In this document: piece by piece, positions 1-6,205 of the stretch
How positions within the stretch are numbered: position 1 is the first letter of the stretch
Layout: each line of letters starts with the position of its first letter
Assembly (NCBI GenBank): GCA_030841765.1
Contig: JAUUSS010000084.1
Location: forward strand, 1-10,382
Direction of reading: 5' to 3'
DNA length: 10,382 nucleotides
Source: Collinsella aerofaciens
GTDB taxonomy: Bacteria > Actinomycetota > Coriobacteriia > Coriobacteriales > Coriobacteriaceae
The notes under the pieces: generated by a model
The model's database searches: none
The model's input: only the letters and a program-made list of their open reading frames with translations
What the model was told of the DNA's origin: nothing
Made by a program: the position numbers and the translations under genes

Positions 1-46
1 CATTGTGGCTCTTGACAGCGGATTGGGTCATATGAGCGAGCGACGT

Positions 47-132
47 CCAGAGCGAACAAGTTGGCATGAAAAAGGCGAGGCATTGACCTTCTGGTCATGC
101 CTCGCCTTTTGAATGACAAATTGTCGCTCTGG
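47..132. terminator. Long imperfect palindrome with bidirectional intrinsic terminator downstream of pyrE
   Basis: The core is a hairpin at 70-110. The arm AAAAGGCGAGGCAT pairs with ATGCCTCGCCTTTT, followed by GACC/GGTC with one bulged T and a small loop. A T-rich end is present in both directions, so it can terminate pyrE on the minus strand and any transcript arriving from the left. The complementarity continues outward beyond the usual terminator: CCAGAGCGA (47-55) pairs with TCGCTCTGG (124-132), and the bases between the outer and inner arms match at most positions. The whole element is therefore an approximately 86-base imperfect palindrome. Termination is inferred from structure only. 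Confidence 0.8.
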
Positions 133-152
133 GCGGCGCGCAGCGTCGACCG

Positions 153-180
153 GTTACGGCGTTTGGTAAAACGCCGTAAC
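153..180. repeat. Perfect 12-bp hairpin abutting the pyrE stop codon
   Basis: GTTACGGCGTTT (153-164) is an exact inverted repeat of AAACGCCGTAAC (169-180) around a four-base loop. The right arm overlaps the last base of the pyrE stop codon. No T-run follows on the minus strand, so it is not a textbook intrinsic terminator. It could protect the 3' end of the pyrE mRNA, slow the polymerase ahead of the real terminator, or bind a protein. The structure is seen directly; the role is inferred. Confidence 0.6.
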
Positions 181-863
181 TACTCCTGAGCTCCGTACTG
201 CTCGTAGTAGGCGTCGATGGCGGTCTTGAGCTCGTCATCGATGACGACCTTGCCGTCGATCTCGTGGTTATAGAGGGTCTCGACGACCTCGGCCATGGAG
301 ACGATGCTCGCGACGGGGAAACCGTACTTGGCCTCGATCTCCTTCTGAGCGGTGGTCACACCGCCCTTGCCGACCTCCATGCGGTTGAGGGACACGATGA
401 GGCCCTTGATCTCGACATCGGCAGCAGCCTTGACCTTGGGATAGGTCTCGTCGATGGACTTGCCGCTGGTGGTAACGTCCTCGACCATGACCACACGGTC
501 GCCGTCCTTGGGCTCATAACCCAGCAGGTTGCCCTTATCGGCACCGTGGTCCTTGGCCTCCTTGCGGTCGCAGCAGTACTTGACCTCCTTGCCGTACAGC
601 TCGTGGTAGGCAATTGCGGTCACGACGGCCAGCGGAATACCCTTGTAGGCCGGTCCAAACAGCACGTCAAAGTCGTCGCCAAAGTTATCGTGGATGGCCT
701 GGGCGTAATACTCGCCCAGCTTCTTGAGCTGATAGCCCGTCACGTAAGCGCCGGCGTTCATAAAGAACGGGGACTGACGGCCGCTCTTGAGCGTAAAGCT
801 GCCGAACTTAAGGACGTCGGACTCGACCATAAACTTGATGAACTCTTGCTTGTAAGCCTCCAT
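180..863 (-). CDS. pyrE: Orotate phosphoribosyltransferase
   Basis: This cytoplasmic enzyme transfers the ribose-phosphate of PRPP to orotate to give orotidine 5'-monophosphate, the fifth step of de novo UMP synthesis. The 227-residue product has the usual length for the family. Diagnostic parts are FGPAYKGIPLA (residues 69-79), the flexible catalytic loop with RKEAKDHG (100-107), and the PRPP-binding signature VVMVEDVTTSGKSI (124-137), whose adjacent acidic residues E128 and D129 bind the ribose. The start is supported by GAGGAG (plus-strand positions 869-874) five bases upstream of ATG. The gene stands alone: mgtA is divergent and a terminator lies directly downstream, so it is probably monocistronic. 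No PyrR-type leader was recognised in the short 5' region. Family assignment is certain from the motifs. Confidence 0.97.
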   Translation of the reverse strand: MEAYKQEFIKFMVESDVLKFGSFTLKSGRQSPFFMNAGAYVTGYQLKKLGEYYAQAIHDNFGDDFDVLFGPAYKGIPLAVVTAIAYHELYGKEVKYCCDRKEAKDHGADKGNLLGYEPKDGDRVVMVEDVTTSGKSIDETYPKVKAAADVEIKGLIVSLNRMEVGKGGVTTAQKEIEAKYGFPVASIVSMAEVVETLYNHEIDGKVVIDDELKTAIDAYYEQYGAQE

Positions 864-1089
864 GCGGGCTCCTCTCGTAATCGCGTACGTGCCTTCCAGT
901 TTAGCGCAGGCGAAGCGTCGATGCGGGCGCGCTTTGGGGCCACGGCATTCTGTAAAGGCTTTGTCAGGGGAAATGGTTTTCCGAACAATGGGGTTGACAT
1001 GTCAAACCCCCTCATCAAGAATACGGGCGGATCAAAAAGGGGTACGAGATACCCAAAGCGCGCTGCGCTCAGCCTTTAGGAGGTGTGCC
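864..1089. promoter_or_regulatory. Divergent intergenic region between pyrE and the mgtA leader
   Basis: No convincing protein gene is encoded here on either strand. Open frames that cross it are shadows of pyrE or lack a ribosome binding site. It should hold the pyrE promoter on the minus strand, but no good -35/-10 pair could be assigned there. Its right part holds the palindromic promoter/operator candidate, a small hairpin GGGTA/TACCC (1040-1054) and the ribosome binding site of the leader ORF. Confidence 0.5.
990..1022 (+). promoter_or_regulatory. Candidate mgtA promoter overlapping a palindromic operator
   Basis: The perfect palindrome TTGACATGTCAA (994-1005) is flanked by G4 on the left and C4 on the right, extending the dyad with one unmatched base. 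Its left half is a consensus -35 hexamer TTGACA (994-999). After a 17-base spacer comes AAGAAT (1017-1022), which matches the -10 consensus at four of six positions. This would give a transcript starting near 1029 with a leader of about 270 bases before mgtA. Because of the symmetry TTGACA is also present on the minus strand, but no good -10 follows it there. A repressor or activator site covering the -35 is plausible; the regulator is unknown. Confidence 0.5.
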
Positions 1090-1161
1090 ATGGAAGGCAG
1101 TCCTAGTCGAAAAACCTGCATGTCGCCCTCGGCACGCCGCGAGGACTCCGCACACGCATAA
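1090..1161 (+). CDS. Candidate 23-residue leader peptide of mgtA
   Basis: A short ORF starts at ATG 1090, six bases after AGGAGG (1078-1083), a ribosome binding site as strong as those of the long genes here. The product begins MEGSPSRK, contains two prolines (residues 5 and 13), an Arg-Arg pair (16-17) followed by Glu-Asp, and ends at TAA 139 bases before mgtA. Enterobacterial mgtA is preceded by the 17-codon mgtL ([17 protein letters not shown]), whose translation senses low Mg2+ and controls transcription into mgtA. The early acidic residue, prolines and basic residues here are reminiscent of that, but there is no alignable homology. The ORF and its ribosome binding site are seen; translation and a regulatory role are inferred. 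It may also be a chance ORF. Confidence 0.45.
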   Translation: MEGSPSRKTCMSPSARREDSAHA

Positions 1162-1300
1162 ACGCCACCGGCAGATCGCCAAAACCACCACAAAGGCGCG
1201 CTGCACCCTTTGTGGGCTCAAGAGCTTGACGTGAGCGGCATCTAGGTTTTTTGAAGCAAATACGACACGTACGCTAACTCCCCTCAACAAGGAGGACCCT
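1162..1300 (+). promoter_or_regulatory. Structured mgtA leader between the leader ORF and mgtA
   Basis: Two hairpins follow the leader ORF. The first has a nine-base stem CCACAAAGG/CCTTTGTGG (1188-1196 with 1207-1215). The second is GCTCA/TGAGC (1216-1220 with 1232-1236). A run of six Ts (1247-1252) comes ten bases later. GGTTTT at 1245-1250 can pair with AAAACC at 1181-1186, which would close both hairpins into a three-way junction, or with AAAAACC inside the leader ORF (1110-1116). Such mutually exclusive pairings fit an attenuator, but no single textbook terminator is formed. The mgtA ribosome binding site is AAGGAGG (1289-1295). Confidence 0.4.
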
Positions 1301-4069
1301 ATGCTGATGCTCAAAACCGTCACGGTACTCGAAGCCATCTCCAAGCGCCGCCGCACGGCGCGCCCTGCCGCTCATACCGGCCTGTCCAAGAACACCATAT
1401 TCGCCGCCACCCATAGTGCCGAGGACGCCCTCGTACTGCTTGACGCCACGGCAAACGGCCTCACCGTCGAGCAGGCAACCGAGCGCCTGAACGCCGTCGG
1501 CCCCAACACCATCGAGGCAACGACCAAAACGCTCGCCCGCCGCATCGCTGACGCGTTCATCGATCCCTTCGCCGGCATCCTCGCCGCGCTCGCACTGGTC
1601 TCGCTCTACATCGACGTGCTCGCCGTGCCCGAACCGCAGCGCGACCCCTCCACGGTCATCGTCATCGGCACCATGCTGCTGGTATCGGGCGGCATGAAGT
1701 TTATCCAGGAAGCCCGCAGCGGCAATGCGGCAGAGGCCCTCAAGGACCTGGTCTCCAACACTTGCACCGCCCTGCGCGACGGCGGGCGCATCGAGATCCC
1801 CTTCGACGAGCTCGTCCCCGGCGATGTAATCCGCCTCTCTGCCGGCGATATGGTGCCGGCAGATGCCCGCATCATCACCGCGCGCGACCTGTTTGTGATC
1901 GAGTCCGCACTCACCGGCGAGAGCGAGGCCGTCGAGAAGACCACCGCCGCCACCGTCGTCGAGGGCGCCGACGGCTCCGCACTGCCACTCTCTGCCTGCA
2001 AGAACATCGTCTTTACCGGCACCTCCGTGCAAAACGGCGCCGCCATGGCGCTTGTCGTTGCCACCGGCTCGGACACCTACCTGGGCGGCATCGCCAAGAT
2101 GCTCAACGGGCGCAGCGAAAAGAGCGCGTTTGACCGCGGCGTCTCGAGCGTCTCCATGCTGCTGGTGCGCCTGATGCTCGTTATGGCGCCGGCCGTCTTT
2201 GCCATCAACGCCGCCACCAAGGGCAACGTCATCGACGCGTTGCTGTTCGCCACGAGCGTGGCCGTGGGCATCACGCCGCAGATGCTTCCCGTCATCGTGA
2301 CCACGAGCCTGTCGCAGGGCGCCAAGGACCTCGCCCGTCGCCAGGTTATCGTCAAGGAGCTGCCGGCGATTCAAAACCTCGGAGCGATGGACGTCCTGTG
2401 CTGCGACAAGACCGGCACCCTCACCGAAGACCGCATCGTGCTCGAGCGCTACCTCAACACCGATGGCAACGAGGACGCGCGCGTGCTGCGCCATGCGTTT
2501 TTGAACAGCTTCTTCCAGACCGGCCTCAAAAATCTTATCGACCTGGCCGTAATCGACCGTGCCGATGTGACGCCCTCGGCCGTCGTGCCCGATTCTATGC
2601 TGGGCCAGAGTCTGCGCGACCGCTATACCAAGGTCGACGAGGTTCCCTTCGATTTCTCGCGCCGTCGCCTGAGCGTAGTTGTCGCCGACGCCCAAGGCAA
2701 AACCCAGATGGTTACCAAGGGCGCTGCCGAGGAAATGCTCGAGATCTGCTCCTTTGTCGAGATCGATGGCATCGCTCAGCCGCTCACCGACGAGAAGCTC
2801 GCCCAGATTCGCAAGCAGATCGCCGGACTTAACGCCGAGGGCCTACGCGTAATTGCCGTGGCGCAGAAGACCAATCCGCGCTGCGTGGGCGAGTTTGGCA
2901 TCGCCGACGAGTGCGACATGGTGCTGATGGGCTTTTTGGCCTTCCTCGATCCGCCCAAAGCAAGTGCCGCGGGCGCCGTCGCCACCCTCGAGGCCAAGGG
3001 CGTGGCGGTCAAGGTCCTAACCGGCGACAACGACCGCGTCGCCGCCACCGTCTGCGAGCAGATTGGTATCGATGCGAGCAACGTCTTGCTCGGCTCCGAG
3101 ATCGATGCGCTCGATGACGCCGAACTTGCCGAGCGCGCCGAGAAAACCCACCTCTTCGCCAAGCTCTCGCCGCTGCAGAAGGCGCGCCTGGTACGTGTCA
3201 TGCGCGAGATGCTCGGCCACACCGTGGGCTTTATGGGCGATGGCATCAACGACGCCGCCGCCATGCGTGCGAGCGACTGCGGCATCTCGGTCGATTCGGC
3301 CGTCGACATTGCCAAGGAATCCGCCGATATCATCTTGCTTCAGAAGGACCTGGGCGTGCTCGAGCGCGGCATCATCGAAGGCCGCCGCACCTACGGCAAC
3401 CTGCTCAAGTACCTCAAGACCACGGTGAGCTCCAACTTTGGCAATGTGCTGTCCGTGACCGTCGCGAGCCTGTTCTTGCCGTTTTTGCCCATGAGCGCCC
3501 TGCAGCTGGTGCTGCTGTCGCTGGTCTACGAGATCGTGTGCATCGCGCTGCCGTGGGACGCCGTCGATGACGCCTGGACTGCCCGCCCGCGTGCCTGGGA
3601 CGCCGCGTCCATCAAGGGCTTTATGCTCGAGCTGGGCCCCGTGAGCTCGCTGTTTGACATCGTGACCTTCGCCGCGCTCTTCTTTGTCGTGTGCCCCGCC
3701 GCCGTGGACGCAAGCTGGTCCGAGCTTGCCGCCGCGGGCGACGTCGCGGGTATGGCGACCTTTGCTGCGCTCTTCCAGAGCGGCTGGTTTGTCGAGTCCA
3801 TGTGGTCGCAGACACTCGTGGTCCACATGTTGCGCTCCCCGCATCTGCCGAGCCCGCGCGACCACGCCGCGCCCGCGCTGTGTGCGCTCACCGTGCTGGG
3901 CCTGGCGCTCGTCACCTGGCTGCCGGCAAGCCCCATCGCCGATGCCCTGGGGCTCATGGCATTGCCCGCGAGCTTCTTTGCGCTGCTCGTTGGTATCGTC
4001 GCCGCCTACATCGCGCTCACGCAGCTTGCCAAGCATTGCTATATCGCCCGCCACGGCGAGCTGCTGTAG
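1301..4069 (+). CDS. mgtA: Magnesium-importing P-type ATPase (P3B)
   Basis: This membrane pump uses ATP hydrolysis to bring Mg2+ into the cytoplasm, usually when Mg2+ is scarce. The 922-residue length fits the family (E. coli MgtA is 898). Visible motifs are the actuator TGES (205-208), phosphorylation site DKTGTLT (Asp369), TGDN (574-577), and hinge GDGIND (646-651) running into the MgtA-typical stretch ending DIAKESADIIL. M5 SSNFGNV and the C-terminal stretches QSGWFV and SQTLVVHM are signatures of MgtA rather than of Ca2+ or heavy-metal pumps. AAGGAGG five bases upstream supports this ATG; the next Met (residue 3) is poorly placed. Oddities are Gln327 in place of the usual Glu in the M4 TPEMLP motif, and Ser740/Glu744 where E. 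coli has Asn/Asp in M6, so exact ion preference is less sure than the family. Confidence 0.95.
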   Translation: MLMLKTVTVLEAISKRRRTARPAAHTGLSKNTIFAATHSAEDALVLLDATANGLTVEQATERLNAVGPNTIEATTKTLARRIADAFIDPFAGILAALALVSLYIDVLAVPEPQRDPSTVIVIGTMLLVSGGMKFIQEARSGNAAEALKDLVSNTCTALRDGGRIEIPFDELVPGDVIRLSAGDMVPADARIITARDLFVIESALTGESEAVEKTTAATVVEGADGSALPLSACKNIVFTGTSVQNGAAMALVVATGSDTYLGGIAKMLNGRSEKSAFDRGVSSVSMLLVRLMLVMAPAVFAINAATKGNVIDALLFATSVAVGITPQMLPVIVTTSLSQGAKDLARRQVIVKELPAIQNLGAMDVLCCDKTGTLTEDRIVLERYLNTDGNEDARVLRHAFLNSFFQTGLKNLIDLAVIDRADVTPSAVVPDSMLGQSLRDRYTKVDEVPFDFSRRRLSVVVADAQGKTQMVTKGAAEEMLEICSFVEIDGIAQPLTDEKLAQIRKQIAGLNAEGLRVIAVAQKTNPRCVGEFGIADECDMVLMGFLAFLDPPKASAAGAVATLEAKGVAVKVLTGDNDRVAATVCEQIGIDASNVLLGSEIDALDDAELAERAEKTHLFAKLSPLQKARLVRVMREMLGHTVGFMGDGINDAAAMRASDCGISVDSAVDIAKESADIILLQKDLGVLERGIIEGRRTYGNLLKYLKTTVSSNFGNVLSVTVASLFLPFLPMSALQLVLLSLVYEIVCIALPWDAVDDAWTARPRAWDAASIKGFMLELGPVSSLFDIVTFAALFFVVCPAAVDASWSELAAAGDVAGMATFAALFQSGWFVESMWSQTLVVHMLRSPHLPSPRDHAAPALCALTVLGLALVTWLPASPIADALGLMALPASFFALLVGIVAAYIALTQLAKHCYIARHGELL

Positions 4070-4184
4070 CTCCACTGGCGCCACCGTCAAGGATGCTTGG
4101 GGTGCCGCGCCGACACGCTTTACCAAGCCGGCGACCGAAAACCACCATTAAAGGTGACGGTTAGCACGGCGCTGCATCCCCAAC
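4070..4184. other. Intergenic spacer after mgtA, no gene seen
   Basis: This stretch lies between the mgtA stop and the first inverted repeat. No ORF with a ribosome binding site and no strong terminator were found. Short inverted matches such as ACCGTCA/TGACGGT (4083-4089 with 4155-4161) and GGATGC/GCATCC (4091-4096 with 4174-4179) are too weak to name. Transcription of mgtA probably ends at the terminator near 4351-4390. Confidence 0.4.
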
Positions 4185-4241
4185 GTCTCAATCTGTAACA
4201 CTTAGCCGGCAAAATCGCCTCCACCTGTTACAGATTGAGAC
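4185..4241. repeat. REP-like inverted repeat, copy 1
   Basis: GTCTCAATCTGTAACA (4185-4200) is a perfect 16-bp inverted repeat of TGTTACAGATTGAGAC (4226-4241) with a 25-base interior. The interior contains a small GGC/GCC dyad around AAAATC. Outer flanks also pair: GCTGCAT (4171-4177) with ATGCAGC (4244-4250). No ORF lies within. It is probably a dispersed intergenic palindrome family; genome-wide copy number cannot be judged here. Confidence 0.8.
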
Positions 4242-4265
4242 AAATGCAGCGGTCGCGCCGAAATA

Positions 4266-4320
4266 TCTCAATCTGTAACATCTGGGCTCGGTTTTGCTGA
4301 GCAACTGTTACAGATCGAGA
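4266..4320. repeat. REP-like inverted repeat, copy 2
   Basis: This second copy lies about 80 bases after the first. TCTCAATCTGTAACA (4266-4280) pairs with TGTTACAGATCGAGA (4306-4320), with one mismatch. The interior is again exactly 25 bases and differs in sequence (it contains GCTC/GAGC), so arms and spacing are conserved while the centre is not. Both copies are followed by CAAA. Confidence 0.8.
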
Positions 4321-4350
4321 CAAACCGGCGGGATTGGGCTGCCTGCCTCC

Positions 4351-4390
4351 AAACCGCCACAAAGGTGTCTGTCCCCTTTGTGGCGGTTTT
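4351..4390. terminator. Bidirectional intrinsic terminator between mgtA and the LuxR-type gene
   Basis: AAACCGCCACAAAGG (4351-4365) is a perfect 15-bp inverted repeat of CCTTTGTGGCGGTTT (4375-4389) with a nine-base loop. It ends in TTTT on the plus strand and TTT on the minus strand. It sits between two convergent genes and is well placed to end both. Its inner stem is identical to the hairpin in the mgtA leader. Confidence 0.85.
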
Positions 4391-4406
4391 GGCGTTTGCC
4401 CGGTTG

Positions 4407-5953
4407 CTAGTCTTGGGGCGTCCAGGACCAGAAGTAGTTGATGAGCGCCACGCGTGACGTCACTTCAACCTTTTTGTTAATCGAGGCGATATGGCGGTAG
4501 AGCGTGGAGCGCGAAAGGAAGAGCGACGCCGCCACATCCTGCACGCTGTCGTCCGATGCAACCAGGGCCTCCAGGACATCGCGCTCGCGCTTGGTAAGGC
4601 CAAAGGCGGCGACAAAGCCCTCAAGACGCTCGTTAAACGACAGCTCCGGAGCCTCCGGCGGCACCGTATCGGCCCGTTCGGGCGCATGGATCTCGCCAAG
4701 GTCATCGACGGCAAACGCCAACCCCCCCCGCGCGATGCCGAACCGTCGGCGCCTTGCCCAAACTGTCCCAGCAGCGAAATCGCAATGCCCACAAACAGCA
4801 CAAGCACCACGGCAACTGCCGTCAGCACGTTTTGGCTCGAGATAATCGCCACCGCCGGCGCCGTCACCAGCAGCGTGCAGATATTGTTGATGACGCGACC
4901 CATGCATGGCCACAGATACGCCCAGCGGGCATACATCGAAACGGCAGCGAACTTCGCGGTAAAGAACACCACGAAAAAGCCCGAGCCCAGGTAGAAAATC
5001 ATCGTGGCGGCAAGTACATTACCGCCATTAGCATCGGTGATAAGCAGAAAGAACGAGAGTGTGGACAGCATGGCGGCACACGTCATGATGATGTTCATGT
5101 ACGAGCGTCCGTGCAGGTCATACAAGACGCCGGCGGCAAGGACGCTCAAGATGAGCAACAGGCGCGGCCAGTCACCCAAGTCGATAGCGCCGGCGGCATG
5201 CGAGGTCGTAAGCCCCGCATTGAGAGCGGCGAATACGCCCGTGAGGCAGGCGGTCGCCACCGTCAGACGCACCACGGCGGCATGAAAAGCCGCCTTTGCC
5301 TCGGGGGCTTCCTGCCACTTGGCGCCATATTCCGACGCATCGACCGATAGCTCGGCAATCTCAGCCTCAAACTCGGGCGCAGCCTCGTCGCGCAGCTTGG
5401 CTCGCCGGGCGACATGGAGCAGCTCTACCTGCGCAATCGCGCAGACAATCAGCACAAATTGTTGCGGAATTCCCGCGGGCATTACCATATGGTTGAGCAC
5501 CTGAACCAGAATGCCGGCAGCATAGGAAAGCGCCGCGGCACGCGCCAGGCAAGGGGTCCGCGCAAAACGACGCGCAAAGTTGGCATGGGCGGTCGATCCG
5601 CAGTAGCCCAGAGCGCAACAGGCAACCAAGCCCCCGGCGATCACCACTTGGAACTGCACCGCCATAATCATCAGCAGCAATGCCGACACCAACAGCACGC
5701 CTGTGATGTCACTCGTCGCAGCAATCGCCTGAGGGCGACGATAGTACAGAAGAGGGCGCACGAAAAAGCCGATCACGCTCGCACCAATGACGATGCTCTC
5801 GTAAATGACAACCTCATTCGACGGTACAAACTCGGCGACGCGCACATCAAAGAGGTACTCGACAGCCAAAAACGTAAAAACGAAAAGCGCCAGGCACAGA
5901 ATCTCCCGTATGCCCCGGCGCAGGTATGCGGTTGTGTCTCCCAGGTCCCTCAT
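4407..5953 (-). pseudogene. Membrane-bound LuxR-type regulator, frameshifted at a G8 tract
   Basis: The first frame encodes about 408 residues with roughly 12 hydrophobic helices in two groups of six, separated by a charged loop, like an MFS-type sensor. The second frame supplies the C terminus with a LuxR/GerE helix-turn-helix (LTKRERDVLEAL, then SRSTLYRHI) and ends at the stop at 4407-4409. The frames meet at eight Gs on the minus strand (plus positions 4722-4729). One extra G would join them into a protein of about 512 residues, the usual size for these Coriobacteriia regulators. As given, frame one runs to a stop at 4460 through sequence lacking HTH similarity. The start at 5953 (MRDLGDTT) has GGGGG five bases upstream; ATG 5989 and TTG 6064 are alternatives without a clear ribosome binding site. 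It may be decayed, phase-variable, recoded or a sequencing error. Confidence 0.82.
4722..4729 (-). repeat. Homopolymer G8 tract inside the LuxR-type gene
   Basis: Eight consecutive Cs on the plus strand read as G8 in the gene, in the linker between the last membrane helix and the helix-turn-helix. Frame one reads Arg-Gly-Gly-Gly-Trp across it; a G9 version would read Arg-Gly-Gly-Gly-Leu and continue into the HTH frame. It is the longest single-base run noticed in the window. Confidence 0.9.
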
Positions 5954-6205
5954 GGTAACCCCCAGCCGGTTAGATGTCCGGAAAACCATTTTAATGGAGA
6001 ACGGGTCCTGATACACACGCAATGCCCGAAGTGCTTCCAATCCAGCCCAAACCGCCCTCAACAAAAGTGCCCCCGATGACTAGTCGGGAAAATGGGCCAT
6101 GTGTCCCAGTTGTGGAGACTCCTTGAGCCGTCTGGGTATCGCGAAGGATCGCGCACTCCCCCATCATCAAAAGTGACACACGCTACCTGTTGATGGGAGG
6201 CAGCC
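5954..6205. promoter_or_regulatory. Divergent control region between the LuxR-type gene and the zinc-ribbon operon
   Basis: No gene is seen here. Possible protein-binding or structural sites are: the palindrome GACTAGTC (6078-6085) extended by CCCGA/TCGGG; two direct ATCGCG copies exactly 10 bases apart (6138-6143 and 6148-6153), which also form a CGCGA/TCGCG hairpin; and CCCATCA (6160-6166) that can pair with TGATGGG (6191-6197), covering the start of the GGGAGG ribosome binding site of the next gene. No convincing -35/-10 pair was found on either strand. Confidence 0.4.

Noticed and set aside
12..36. Promoter with TTGACA at 12-17 and TATGAG at 31-36
   Set aside because: The spacer is only 13 bases, too short for a standard promoter, and no gene starts downstream on the plus strand.
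264..1079. Long plus-strand open frame across pyrE and the following intergenic region
   Set aside because: It lies antisense to a certain pyrE gene, has low-complexity Leu/Gly/Asp-rich composition typical of an antisense frame in GC-rich DNA, and has no ribosome binding site.
1023..1300. M-box (ykoK) Mg2+ riboswitch upstream of mgtA
   Set aside because: The conserved GGTGAGGCTCCT core and the downstream loop elements that I expect for this class could not be found. TTTAGGAGGTG is better explained as a ribosome binding site. A covariance search would decide.
1274..2695. Long minus-strand open frames (1274-2695 and 3017-4126) opposite mgtA
   Set aside because: mgtA is unambiguous by its motifs. 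The antisense translations are Gly/Asp/His/Gln-rich and show no family features.
4185..4321. CRISPR-like repeat array
   Set aside because: There are only two units, each a large inverted repeat with 25-base internal variable parts, and no cas genes. The symmetry fits REP-like palindromes instead.
4460..4720. Frame-one tail of the LuxR-type gene (after the G8 tract) as a genuine protein end
   Set aside because: The translated tail is Arg/Ser/Pro-rich and matches nothing recognisable, while the alternative frame over the same bases encodes a clear LuxR helix-turn-helix.
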